From the NCBI RefSeq assembly GCF_002741105.1, contig NZ_NIQU01000003.1:478044-542043 (forward strand): DNA of 64,000 bases, in the 5' to 3' direction. The position numbers were made by a program, and so were the translations under genes. This DNA is from Pseudomonas sediminis. Lineage in GTDB: Bacteria > Pseudomonadota > Gammaproteobacteria > Pseudomonadales > Pseudomonadaceae. Position 1 is the stretch's first letter. Each line of letters opens with the position of its first letter. Under the pieces are notes generated by a model, which saw nothing but the letters and a program-made list of their open reading frames with translations, made no database searches and was not told the DNA's origin. This document shows positions 44,860 through 53,098 of this stretch, one piece after another.

Positions 44860-46764
44860 ATGAGCGATTCGCGCCAGGCGGCGTTTGCCCGGGAATGCGA
44901 CCTGATCATGAAAGGCGGCATCACCAGTGGCATCGTCTACCCGCTGGCTATTACCGAGATCGCCAAGGCGTTTCGTTTGCGCAGCATCGGCGGCACTAGT
45001 GCCGGCGCCATCGCGGCAGCGGCAGCAGCTGCGGCCGAGCTGGGCCGCCAGCGCTATCAGCAGGGTGAGTTGAGCAACGACCCGGCCGGCTTCGCGACAA
45101 TCGAACGACTGCCCCAACACCTCTGCGTGCCCGCCGCCAATGGCCATGGCACCAAGCTGCTGGCGCTGTTCAAGCCGGCCCCGGCAGTACGCCCCCTGTT
45201 CGATACCTTCATCGCCATTCTCGAAGCCAAGGGAAAAGGCCCCTGGGCGCGGTTGTTCGCGCCATTGAAAGTCATGCTCCTGCGCCACAAGCTCGCTGCC
45301 CTGGTCGGCGCCCTGCTGGCAGGCGGGCCGCTGTGGTGGAGCGCCATCAATAGCGCCAGCGCCCTGGTCTGGCTCTGGGTGCTGCTGTTCACCGCACTGG
45401 GTGGCGTCGCAGCCGTGCTCGGACGCATGGCCATGGTGGCATTGCGCGAATTGCCGGCGAGCGGTTTCGGCCTGTGCAGCGGTATGCCAACGGCCGATGA
45501 CGATGCCCCGGATGAAGCCCTGACCACCTGGCTGGCCCAGTACTTCGACCAGCTCAGCGGCCAACCCGACTACTGCGCCGGCCAGGCCAACGCTATCGAA
45601 TGCGAGCGCCCCCTGACCTTCGGCGATCTGCGTCGCCATGGCATCGACCTGCAGGTGATGACCACCTGCCTGAGCATGGCGCGACCGTTCCGCCTGCCCT
45701 TTCGTGACGATGACAAGGTGCGCGAGAACAACCAGTTCCACTTCCGCCAGGAGGAATTCTCACGGCTATTCCCTCAGCGTGTGGTGGCCTGGATGCGCGC
45801 TCACCAGCGCCCCGGCACTGACCGTGGCGACGGCTACCTGCGCCTGCCGCTGCCTGATGATCTGCCGGTGATCGTCGCCGTGCGCATGAGCCTGAGTTTC
45901 CCTCTGCTGCTCAGCGCCGTGCCGCTGCATGCCGTGGACTATCGCAAGAGTGCGAAAAAGCTGGAGCGCTGCTGGTTCACCGATGGCGGCATCAGCTCCA
46001 ACTTTCCCATCCACTTCTTCGATGCCGCGCTGCCCAGGCGCCCCACCTTCGGCCTCGACCTGGGTCCAACCGATGGCGCCGACGAACAACGCGTGCGCTT
46101 CCCGCGCAACAATGGCGATGCGCGGCTGGCCTACTGGCGCCGCTTCCCGCAGAAGGGCCTGCCCGCCCTGCGCGGCTTCCTCGCCCTGCTCAGCAACGTT
46201 GCCAAGGACTGGAACCACGAAACCCTGTCGCTGATGCCCGGCTTTCGCGACCGTATCGGCCTGATCCAGCTGACCCGCGAAGAAGGCGGCCTCAACCTGA
46301 CCATGCCCACCGAGCGCATCGAACGGCTGACCCGTTACGGACGTGAAGCCGGCCAGCAGTTCGTCCTGCGCTTCGGCGACCCGCAGCACTGGCAGCCCGG
46401 CGCCCAGGCATCGCCGATGAACTGGGAGAACCACCAGATCATCCGCCTGCGCCTGCAACTGGCCAGCGTCGCTGAACAACTACAGAGCCTAGAAAGAGCC
46501 TGCCGTGAACTGCACGGCACCGAGCAGGACTACCAGCGCTTCTTCAGCGCCGATGCCAGGCGCTACAGCTACCCCTTTAAAGGCCTGCATGACCTGGAGC
46601 AGGACCCGGATACCGGCCTTTACCGCACCCAGGCCGGCCTGGCGCAGGCCATGTTGGGCAAGCTGCGGGAGATCGCCCAGATGATCGAACAGCACCCTGA
46701 CAGTCACCCGGCGATCGACGCCCCCAAACCCACGCCTGAACTCAAGCTGCGGCCGCGTCTGTAG
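44860..46764 (+). CDS. Patatin-like phospholipase with membrane segments
   Basis: This 634-residue patatin-fold lipid hydrolase has an oxyanion-type loop (IMKGGITSGIVYPL) and a nucleophile elbow GGTSAG with S47. The catalytic aspartate D375 lies in TDGGISSNFP. Between them two hydrophobic stretches (about 145-165 and 168-190) are inserted, so the protein is probably membrane-associated. AAGGAGCAG precedes the ATG. Length is about double that of minimal patatins. The C-terminal part (about 480-634) has no recognised domain. Confidence 0.85.
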   Translation: MSDSRQAAFARECDLIMKGGITSGIVYPLAITEIAKAFRLRSIGGTSAGAIAAAAAAAAELGRQRYQQGELSNDPAGFATIERLPQHLCVPAANGHGTKLLALFKPAPAVRPLFDTFIAILEAKGKGPWARLFAPLKVMLLRHKLAALVGALLAGGPLWWSAINSASALVWLWVLLFTALGGVAAVLGRMAMVALRELPASGFGLCSGMPTADDDAPDEALTTWLAQYFDQLSGQPDYCAGQANAIECERPLTFGDLRRHGIDLQVMTTCLSMARPFRLPFRDDDKVRENNQFHFRQEEFSRLFPQRVVAWMRAHQRPGTDRGDGYLRLPLPDDLPVIVAVRMSLSFPLLLSAVPLHAVDYRKSAKKLERCWFTDGGISSNFPIHFFDAALPRRPTFGLDLGPTDGADEQRVRFPRNNGDARLAYWRRFPQKGLPALRGFLALLSNVAKDWNHETLSLMPGFRDRIGLIQLTREEGGLNLTMPTERIERLTRYGREAGQQFVLRFGDPQHWQPGAQASPMNWENHQIIRLRLQLASVAEQLQSLERACRELHGTEQDYQRFFSADARRYSYPFKGLHDLEQDPDTGLYRTQAGLAQAMLGKLREIAQMIEQHPDSHPAIDAPKPTPELKLRPRL

Positions 46765-46778
46765 GGCGCCAGCAAACG

Positions 46779-46804
46779 ACAAGGCTCCCAAATGGGAGCC
46801 TTGT
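46779..46804. terminator. Bidirectional terminator between patatin and binding-protein genes
   Basis: ACAAGGCTCCC/GGGAGCCTTGT forms an 11-bp perfect stem with an AAAT loop, followed by TTG on the plus strand and by CGTTTGC on the minus strand. Both flanking genes end here. Confidence 0.75.
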
Positions 46805-46823
46805 TTGCACACGACTGGGGTGA

Positions 46824-47840
46824 TCAGCTACCCGGATGGGCATAGGCCTCTTCGAAGAAATAATCCTTCCAGGACGCCGCCTTGTTCTTCAGCACACCCA
46901 GCTCATGCAGCTTCTCGGCATAGATGAAAGTGCGCTGCGGCGAGATGGTGAAGTCGTTCTCCAGGTCCTCGATGATCTTCTTCACGAAGTCCAGCGGCAG
47001 CTTGGAGTTCTCCACGCGAATGTACGTCTCGGCGGCTGCGGCCTTGTCTGCCTTGATGATCTGCTCGGCTTCCACCAGCGCGTCATAGAAGGCCTTGTAG
47101 GTCTTGGGGTTCTCGTCGTGGAATTTCTCGGTGGCGTAGAGCACGTTGAACGTGGCCTGGCCGCCGAGGATGTCGTAGCTGCTGATCAGCTTGTGCACCT
47201 TGGGGTTCTCCAGCGCCTGGTACTGGAACGGCGGGCTGGAGAAATGCGCGGTGATTTCCGAACCGCCCTTGATCAGCGCCGCAGTGGCGTCCGGATGCGG
47301 CAGACTGACGGAAATATTGTCGAAGCGCTGGAAGTCATCCTTGCCATAGCGCTTGGCGGCCTCGAGCTGCAGGGTGCGCGATTGGAAGCCAACACCGGCT
47401 GCCGGCACGGCAAGACGATCCTTCTCGGACAGATCGTCCAGCGACTTGACGTCTTCACGGTTGCTCAACACATAGCCCGGCAATGAGCCCAGCGCCGCCA
47501 CCGCTTTTACGTTCTGCCGCCCGTGGGTGCGATCCCACACGGTAAGCATCGGCGGCACACCCGCCGAGACCACGTCGATGGCACCGGCCAGCAGCGCCTC
47601 GTTCATCGCGGTGGCACCGGAAATGGTGCGCCATTCGACTTCGATCTTGTCCAGGCCCTGGGCCTTGGCGTGCTTCTCGATCAGTTGCTGGTCCTTGACC
47701 ACGTGCAGCACCAAGTAACCGATGCCGAACTGCTGAGCGATGCTGATCGTGCCTTCGGCCTGCGCAGCCAGCGGAGTTGCCAATGCGCCGAGCAGGCCCA
47801 AGGCGGCGGCCAGACGGCCGAATGTGAATGTGTTGGTCAT
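46824..47840 (-). CDS. ABC transporter substrate-binding protein, sulfonate/NitT-TauT type (copy 1)
   Basis: This periplasmic binding protein of the SsuA/TauA class has 338 residues, with a signal peptide ending near LAAQAEG and the core ISIAQQFGIGYLVLHVVKDQQLIEKHAKAQG. It is paralogous to the second binding protein at 49765 (shared stretches include LTVWDRTHG, QNVK, SLPHPDAT/ALPHPDAT, VLYATEKF). It is transcribed after the permease of the same direction but separated from it by a palindromic repeat, so it may be less expressed or separately controlled. Likely ligand: an alkanesulfonate or sulfate ester. Confidence 0.85.
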   Translation of the reverse strand: MTNTFTFGRLAAALGLLGALATPLAAQAEGTISIAQQFGIGYLVLHVVKDQQLIEKHAKAQGLDKIEVEWRTISGATAMNEALLAGAIDVVSAGVPPMLTVWDRTHGRQNVKAVAALGSLPGYVLSNREDVKSLDDLSEKDRLAVPAAGVGFQSRTLQLEAAKRYGKDDFQRFDNISVSLPHPDATAALIKGGSEITAHFSSPPFQYQALENPKVHKLISSYDILGGQATFNVLYATEKFHDENPKTYKAFYDALVEAEQIIKADKAAAAETYIRVENSKLPLDFVKKIIEDLENDFTISPQRTFIYAEKLHELGVLKNKAASWKDYFFEEAYAHPGS

Positions 47841-47912
47841 CGTGTAGTTCTCGTTGTGTGATCAGTGAATTATTCGTGTGTAGGTAGGCCGTGCGGTGAT
47901 CCGACCCCGTAT

Positions 47913-47987
47913 GTAGGGTGGGCTTCAGCCCACCGGCGGTGCGTCCAGTTGGTGGGCTAAAACGGATCGCCGCCCGGCCCACCCTAC
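47913..47987. repeat. GTAGGGTGGG-type palindromic repeat pair
   Basis: GTAGGGTGGGCTTCAGCC... (47913-47934) and a complementary unit ending GCCCACCCTAC (47987) are the same family as the liuD-liuE cluster. It lies between the permease and the copy-1 binding-protein gene. Confidence 0.7.
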
Positions 47988-48004
47988 GGTTTGCGTCGTA
48001 AGAT

Positions 48005-48871
48005 TCAGCGCTGCATCCCCCAACGTTTCACGGTCACCCGCTCGACCGTGGCGAACACCAGGTTCTCCACCAGCAGGCCGATCAGAATCACCGCAGCCAG
48101 GCCGGCGAAGACCTTGTCGGTGTAAAGCTCGTTGCGGTTCTGGAAGATGTACCAACCCAGGCCGCCCTTGCCGCTGGAGGCGCCGAACACCAGCTCGGCA
48201 GCGATCAGCGTGCGCCAGGCGAAGGCCCAGCCGATCTTCAGGCCCGAGAGGATCGACGGCAGCGCCGCCGGGATCAGGATGAACAGCACGAAGCGCAGGC
48301 CCCTGAGGCCGTAGTTGCGCCCGGCCATGCGCTGGGTCTCGGAGACGCCGAGAAAACCGGCGTAGGTATTCAGCGCCAGCGCCCAGAGCACCGAATGCAC
48401 CAGCACGAAGATCAGGCTGTTCTCGCCCAGGCCGAACCACAGCAGCGACAGCGGCAGCAGCGCGATGGCCGGCAGCGGGTTGAACATCGAGGTCAGGGTC
48501 GACAGCAGGTCGCGCCCAAGTTGGGTCGACACCGCCAGGGTGGTAAGCAGGAAGGCCAGACCGATGCCGAGCAGGTAGCCCTTGATCAGCACCGACAGCG
48601 AGATCGCCACCTTCTCCAGCAGCTCGCCACTGCCGATGCCTTCGGCGAAAGCCTTGGCCGTCTGCACGAAGCTGGGCAACAGCAGGTCATTACCCTGATA
48701 ACGTGCCGCCAGCTCCCAGATCAGCGCCAACAACAGCAGGATCAGCGTCTTGCGCAGCCAGCCCTGTTGCCACAGGCGCTGCAGCAAGGGCAGCTCACGT
48801 TCCAGCTTGAGATCCGGCAGAGGCTGCAGAGCAATTTCGTAATCGTCTCGGCGTGCGGGGGAAAGACTCAT
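48005..48871 (-). CDS. ABC transporter permease, SsuC/TauC type
   Basis: This inner-membrane permease has 288 residues and about six transmembrane segments. The cytoplasmic EAA-type loop is seen in FLGVSETQRMAGRNYGLRGLRFVLFILIPAALPSILSGLKIGWAFAWRTLIAAEL. With the ATPase upstream and two binding proteins it forms a sulfonate-type importer. From memory the gene order resembles P. aeruginosa PA2307-PA2310. Confidence 0.88.
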   Translation of the reverse strand: MSLSPARRDDYEIALQPLPDLKLERELPLLQRLWQQGWLRKTLILLLLALIWELAARYQGNDLLLPSFVQTAKAFAEGIGSGELLEKVAISLSVLIKGYLLGIGLAFLLTTLAVSTQLGRDLLSTLTSMFNPLPAIALLPLSLLWFGLGENSLIFVLVHSVLWALALNTYAGFLGVSETQRMAGRNYGLRGLRFVLFILIPAALPSILSGLKIGWAFAWRTLIAAELVFGASSGKGGLGWYIFQNRNELYTDKVFAGLAAVILIGLLVENLVFATVERVTVKRWGMQR

Positions 48872-48883
48872 GGTGCACGCTCC

Positions 48884-49759
48884 TCAGTAGGCAATGCGGA
48901 TGTCATGGAAGCCCAGCTCGGCAGCGGCGCGTGCGCCCTCCTCGCTGTCCTCCTCGAACAACAGGTGATGGATGCGTTGCGCGGTCTGCTGGAACGCTGT
49001 ACCACCCAGGCTGTGCAGGTCGAACTGATGGCAGCCCACCTCCGCCCGCACCCGTCCCGGATGTGGCGACAGCAGTAGAATGCGGTTGCCGACAATCAGC
49101 GCCTCTTCGATCGAATGGGTTACGAACAGCAAGGTGAAGCGCACCTCCTCCCACAGTTGCAGCAGCTCCTCCTGCATCTTGCGGCGGGTCAACGCGTCGA
49201 GCGCGGCGAAGGGCTCGTCCATCAGCAGGATCTTCGGCTGCATGGCCAGCGCTCGGGCAATCGCCACGCGCGCCTTCATGCCGCCGGACAGGGTGTGCGG
49301 GTAGGCATCGGCGAAGGCCGCCAGGCCGACCTTCTCCAGGTAATGCAAGGCGCGTTCTTCGGCCTCGCGACGGCCCAGGGTGCGCGACGCCAACAGCGGA
49401 AACATGACGTTCTGCTTCACCGTCTTCCACGCTGGCAACTGGTCGAACTCCTGAAACACCACGATGCGGTCAGGGCCAGGCTCGCGCACCTCGGCGCCAT
49501 CGAGGCGGATGCTGCCGCCAATCGGCTCGATGAAACCGGCGACGGCCTTGAGCAGCGTGGACTTACCGCAGCCCGAAGGGCCAAGCAGCACGAAACGATC
49601 GGCGCGATCCACCTCGAAGCTGACTTCGTGGGTGGCGCGCACCACGCGCTGCGGAGTGCGGTATTCGAGGCTGACCTTGTCTACCTGCAAAACGGTGTCG
49701 AAGGCCGCGGCGGTTGACTGTGGGTTGCTGGCCGTGTGGCCTTGCAAGGGGGCATTCAT
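48884..49759 (-). CDS. ABC transporter ATP-binding protein, SsuB/TauB type
   Basis: This ATPase subunit of the sulfonate-type importer has 291 residues. Walker A GPSGCGKST, signature LSGGMKARVAIARALA and Walker B ILLMDEPFAALD are intact, with the switch histidine in FVTHSIEEAL. A C-terminal extension of about 60 residues goes beyond the minimal domain. It lies between the copy-2 binding-protein gene (five-base gap) and the permease gene. Confidence 0.9.
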   Translation of the reverse strand: MNAPLQGHTASNPQSTAAAFDTVLQVDKVSLEYRTPQRVVRATHEVSFEVDRADRFVLLGPSGCGKSTLLKAVAGFIEPIGGSIRLDGAEVREPGPDRIVVFQEFDQLPAWKTVKQNVMFPLLASRTLGRREAEERALHYLEKVGLAAFADAYPHTLSGGMKARVAIARALAMQPKILLMDEPFAALDALTRRKMQEELLQLWEEVRFTLLFVTHSIEEALIVGNRILLLSPHPGRVRAEVGCHQFDLHSLGGTAFQQTAQRIHHLLFEEDSEEGARAAAELGFHDIRIAY

Positions 49760-49764
49760 GGGGT

Positions 49765-50808
49765 TCAGCTTCCTTGGCCGATGGCGGCGTCTTCGAAGAA
49801 GTAGTCCTGCCAGGAGGTGGGCTTGTTCTTGATCGCGCCGACGCGCTGAAGGAACTCGGCCAGCGGGTAGGTGTTGGTCGGTGTCACGCTGAACTGGAAT
49901 TGCTCGTTATCGATGATATTCAGTAGATCCTCACGGCTGATCTTGGCGCCGGTCACACGGATGTAGGTGTCGGCGGCCGCGCCCTTGTCGTTCTGGGCAA
50001 AGTCGGCAGCCTCGGCCAGTGCAGCGACGAAGGCCTTGTAGGTCTTGGGGTTGTCGTTGCGGAATTTCTCGGTGGCATAGAGCACGGTCGGCGAGTTCGG
50101 GCCGAGCAGCTTGTAGGTGTCGAGCACCACATGCACGTTGGGGTTCTCCAGCGCCTGGTTCTGGAACGGCGGGTTGGAGAAATGCCCGGTCAGCTCGGTG
50201 CCGCCGGACAGCAGCGAAGCAGTGGCATCCGGGTGCGGCAGCGCCACGGTGTACTTGTCGAGGCGGTCGAACTCCTTGTCGCCCCACTGCTTGGCGGCGG
50301 CGTACTGGAGGAAACGCGACTGCACCGAGACGCCCACCGCCGGCACGGCGATGCGATCCTTCTCGGTGAAATCGGCGATGGCCTTGACCTTGGGATTATT
50401 GCTCAGCAGGTAGTACGGGAAGTTGCCCAGCGAAGCCACGCCCTTGACGTTCTGCTTGCCGTGGGTGCGATCCCAGACGGTGAGCAACGGGCCAATGCCG
50501 GCACCGGCGATATCGATGGCGCCGGACAGCAGTGCATCGTTGATCGCCGCGCCGCCAGAGAGTTGTTGCCAATCGACCTTGATGTCCAGGCCATCGGCCT
50601 TGCCGTGCTTCTCGATCAACTGCTGGTCACGCACCACGTTGAGCAACAGATAAACGATGCCGAACTGCTCGGCGATGCGGATCTGCCCCTCGGCATGCGC
50701 TGCCTGAGGCGCCGCCAGCGAGCCTGCCAGCAAGCTCAGTGACAGACCGATACCACTGGCCAGCCGGCCAAAACGTGGAATGAAAGGAAAACGTTTGCCT
50801 AGAGACAT
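49765..50808 (-). CDS. ABC transporter substrate-binding protein, sulfonate type (copy 2)
   Basis: This periplasmic binding protein of 347 residues has a signal peptide (cleavage near PQAAHAEG), then IRIAEQFGIVYLLLNVVRDQQLIEKHGKADG. It is closely related to copy 1. The start at 50808 has GGAG eight bases upstream; longer readings extend antisense into the dioxygenase region. It follows the dioxygenase gene and precedes the ATPase gene, so it is the core receptor of this transporter. Confidence 0.87.
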   Translation of the reverse strand: MSLGKRFPFIPRFGRLASGIGLSLSLLAGSLAAPQAAHAEGQIRIAEQFGIVYLLLNVVRDQQLIEKHGKADGLDIKVDWQQLSGGAAINDALLSGAIDIAGAGIGPLLTVWDRTHGKQNVKGVASLGNFPYYLLSNNPKVKAIADFTEKDRIAVPAVGVSVQSRFLQYAAAKQWGDKEFDRLDKYTVALPHPDATASLLSGGTELTGHFSNPPFQNQALENPNVHVVLDTYKLLGPNSPTVLYATEKFRNDNPKTYKAFVAALAEAADFAQNDKGAAADTYIRVTGAKISREDLLNIIDNEQFQFSVTPTNTYPLAEFLQRVGAIKNKPTSWQDYFFEDAAIGQGS

Positions 50809-50861
50809 GGTGTGACTCCATTCGGATGCAAGCGAAAAGGAAATTTGGGTGTTGCGGTCAA

Positions 50862-51752
50862 TCAGAACGGCACGTCGCCCTGGATCGTCGTGCGGTGCAT
50901 GCGCCGGCGCAGGTGGCTCGGGCAGCCCGTGGCCAGGTGGACCAGCGCGCGGTTGTCCCAGAACACCATGTCGTGTGGCTGCCACTGGTGGCGATAGATG
51001 AACTCGGGTTTGGCGCTGTGCGCGTAGAGCTCAGCGAGGATCTGCCGGCTCTCGTCCTCGGGAACGTCGAGAATATGGGTGGTGAAGTTCTCGTTGACGA
51101 ACAGGCCCTTGCGCCCGGTTTCCGGGTGAGTGCGCACCACCGGGTGAACCACCGACTTGACCTCGGCCAGTTGCGCCTCGGTCAGGGTCGGGCGACGAAT
51201 GCCGGCGAATACCTCATCGGCATAACGAGCGGTATAGGAATGCGCAGCGCGCTTGCCTTCGATGGCCTGGCGCAATTCGGTTGGCAGGGTTTCATAAGCC
51301 AGTTGCTGGCTGGCGAACAGCGTATCGCCGCCCTCCTCCGGCAGCTCCTGAGCCAACAGCATGGAGCCCAGGCTGGGGAATTCCTTGTAGGACAGATCCG
51401 AATGCCAGAACTTGCCGGCATCGCCCAGGCCAATCGGCTGACCGTTCTCGATGATGTTGGAGATGATGAAAATCTCCGGGTGATCGGCCAGCAGAAACTG
51501 CTTGAGCACGTGGATCTGCAGCGGGCCGAAACGGCGGCTGAAGTCGATCTGCTGCTCGGGCGTGATGCGCTGGTCACGGAATACCAGCAAGGCGTGATCG
51601 AGGTGAGCGCGATGGACGCGGGCGAAGTCTTCATCGCTGAGCGGTCGGGTCAGATCCAGACCGATGATCTCGGCGCCAACGGGCGCATCGAAGGGGCGAA
51701 CCTCGAATGACTGTGCCGACGCCGCGGTGGTGGTATGGGCTACTGCCGACAT
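50862..51752 (-). CDS. TauD/TfdA-family alpha-ketoglutarate-dependent dioxygenase
   Basis: This Fe(II)/2-oxoglutarate enzyme hydroxylates a sulfonate or sulfate ester so that it releases sulfite, sulfate or an aldehyde. Of 296 residues, the metal triad is H117 and D119 in FWHSDLSY and H272 in NRALVHLATG; the 2-oxoglutarate-binding arginine lies in HLRRRMHRTT. The start at 51752 has GGAG just upstream; the ATG four codons earlier lies within that ribosome site. It heads the transporter operon, so the pair probably scavenges sulfur from an organic ester. The specific substrate is unknown. Confidence 0.88.
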   Translation of the reverse strand: MSAVAHTTTAASAQSFEVRPFDAPVGAEIIGLDLTRPLSDEDFARVHRAHLDHALLVFRDQRITPEQQIDFSRRFGPLQIHVLKQFLLADHPEIFIISNIIENGQPIGLGDAGKFWHSDLSYKEFPSLGSMLLAQELPEEGGDTLFASQQLAYETLPTELRQAIEGKRAAHSYTARYADEVFAGIRRPTLTEAQLAEVKSVVHPVVRTHPETGRKGLFVNENFTTHILDVPEDESRQILAELYAHSAKPEFIYRHQWQPHDMVFWDNRALVHLATGCPSHLRRRMHRTTIQGDVPF

Positions 51753-51868
51753 AGAAAACTCCATGCAAAGGCGCCAATCGGCGCATCACTTTGACCGGCC
51801 GAGGGTTCGGCCATGTGTTCAGTGCGGCGCGCCGATTGGTCGGCAGGTACGCATGGAGGAGAACTCTA

Positions 51869-51898
51869 TAGGTATAAGAAAATTATTTTAAATACCTA
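51869..51898. promoter_or_regulatory. AT-rich inverted repeat before the sulfur operon
   Basis: TAGGTAT and ATACCTA flank a 16-base stretch of A and T with one G. It is about 120 bases upstream of the dioxygenase gene. CysB, the sulfur regulator, binds AT-rich sites of this kind; the assignment is inferred. Confidence 0.45.
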
Positions 51899-52075
51899 AA
51901 AAGCATATTCATATGACCGCCAGCGAGTCGCGCCATCAGATGGCACGCTCGCTGCCGATATCAGGTGCTTCGCCGGTCGGGCAGTAGCTTGCGTTAGGCA
52001 AAGCGGACCGGGCCTAGACCAGAGAATCAGTCGCGAATAGCCGGTCTTGAGTAGCAGATAGATGTCGTTAATAGG

Positions 52076-52095
52076 GGCTGCTATCGGCCAAAAGC
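52076..52095 (-). repeat. GCTYYTGGCCGAAAGCAGCC repeat, copy 1 (reverse)
   Basis: On the minus strand it reads GCTTTTGGCCGATAGCAGCC. Copies in the other orientation lie at 52953 and 54399. This one is just left of the DUF5710 gene. The rest of the gap 51899-52191 shows no gene; AAATAAATCTGTCCCCTTTT at 52111-52130 and CCGTCCCCTTTT at 52135-52146 are the kind of GGGGACAG elements often seen near RAYT/IS200-type sequences. Confidence 0.55.
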
Positions 52096-52191
52096 TGACT
52101 GTTGCCCAGTAAATAAATCTGTCCCCTTTTCCACCGTCCCCTTTTCCACCCCCAGCCGCAGCCTAGCCCCACTTTTACTGAGTTTGGATGT

Positions 52192-52866
52192 TTAGCCCTG
52201 CTCTTGAACACGCATGCAGTCCAGAAAGTCGTCAGAAGCAAAACCGACTCCGCAATTAGACTCAAACCGCTCGTTGATCTTCGTCAGTATCATTCGGCTA
52301 GCCTGCTCTGGCGAAGTGGGGAAGAAAGCCCCACCCGGCTCACTGTGCATAAAGAAATCGCCCTGCTTCGATCCGCAGTGCTCACAGTGATTCATCATGT
52401 ATCGGCCGCCAGCTTTACTGTATGCAGACTTAAAGTTTTCAGTGAAACGGCTAAGCTGTTTTGCAACCTGCGGGGATAAACTGCTGACGCTAGAGGCAGT
52501 TCCGCGGTATCCACGACAGTTCCACTCTCCACGGTTGGCTGAAAGCGTGAAACCTTCGTCTTCACCCTCTACAAGCTCAAACTGCTCGTGTTCCTCAGGA
52601 AGCACGAAGGAAAAAACACGCGTCGAGTTGAAGCATTTCCAGCAACTGGTAGCTGACTCGATCACATAGTAATAGGGCGAGCGAACAAGGAATTCCGGCT
52701 CGTGCTCAAGATCATCTTCTTTGGCTACAGGCAACCACTGCACAAGAGGTGCTATATCGACCCCGTCTGGAACATACCAGACTTTCAGTGTCGGATCCCA
52801 TCGTGCGCCAAGTGACTTGGCTTCATCTTTCTGCGAGAACGGGACTTTAAGGTCAGTCCTTGGCAT
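52192..52866 (-). CDS. DUF5710-domain protein with zinc-ribbon cysteines
   Basis: This 224-residue protein has no recognised enzyme. Residues 5-46 (DLKVPFSQKDEAKSLGARWDPTLKVWYVPDGVDIAPLVQWL) are a DUF5710 domain, found in TraC-like primases and plasmid proteins. Two CxxC pairs, C75/C78 and C161/C164 (CEHCG), probably bind one zinc. Base composition is visibly less GC-rich than its neighbours, pointing to acquisition. It sits beside an Mrr-type nuclease on the same strand but separated by repeats, so co-function is only suggested. Confidence 0.7.
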   Translation of the reverse strand: MPRTDLKVPFSQKDEAKSLGARWDPTLKVWYVPDGVDIAPLVQWLPVAKEDDLEHEPEFLVRSPYYYVIESATSCWKCFNSTRVFSFVLPEEHEQFELVEGEDEGFTLSANRGEWNCRGYRGTASSVSSLSPQVAKQLSRFTENFKSAYSKAGGRYMMNHCEHCGSKQGDFFMHSEPGGAFFPTSPEQASRMILTKINERFESNCGVGFASDDFLDCMRVQEQG

Positions 52867-52890
52867 ATAAAACTCCTTTTTTCTTACGGA

Positions 52891-52972
52891 ATAATCGGGG
52901 ACAGACCACGATATTGATGCTGTCGAGAGTCATCTGCCTGCCGTAAATGGCAGCTCCAGGCCGAAAGCCGCC
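52891..52972. repeat. GGGGACAG element and repeat copy 2
   Basis: ATAATCGGGGACAGACCACG at 52891-52910 is a widespread element of RAYT/IS200 surroundings. GCTCCAGGCCGAAAGCCGCC at 52953-52972 is a copy of the repeat seen at 52076 and 54399. They fill most of the gap between the DUF5710 and Mrr-like genes; no gene is seen in 52867-53098. Confidence 0.5.
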
Positions 52973-53098
52973 TGTCTCCGGCGTCCGTATCCGGCCCAGA
53001 AACGACCACTCAATATGGCGCCACAGCCCAATAAAAACTAGAACGACTGGATGCCCCGCTTGAATAGCGAGAGGAGACATTGCGGTTTGTACCTGTAA

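Noticed and set aside
44764..45741. 325-codon minus-strand frame opposite the patatin gene
   Set aside because: Antisense to the conserved GTSAG region with no recognisable domain.
52853..53080. 75-codon minus-strand frame between the DUF5710 and Mrr-like genes
   Set aside because: Covers repeat elements; no domain or ribosome site.
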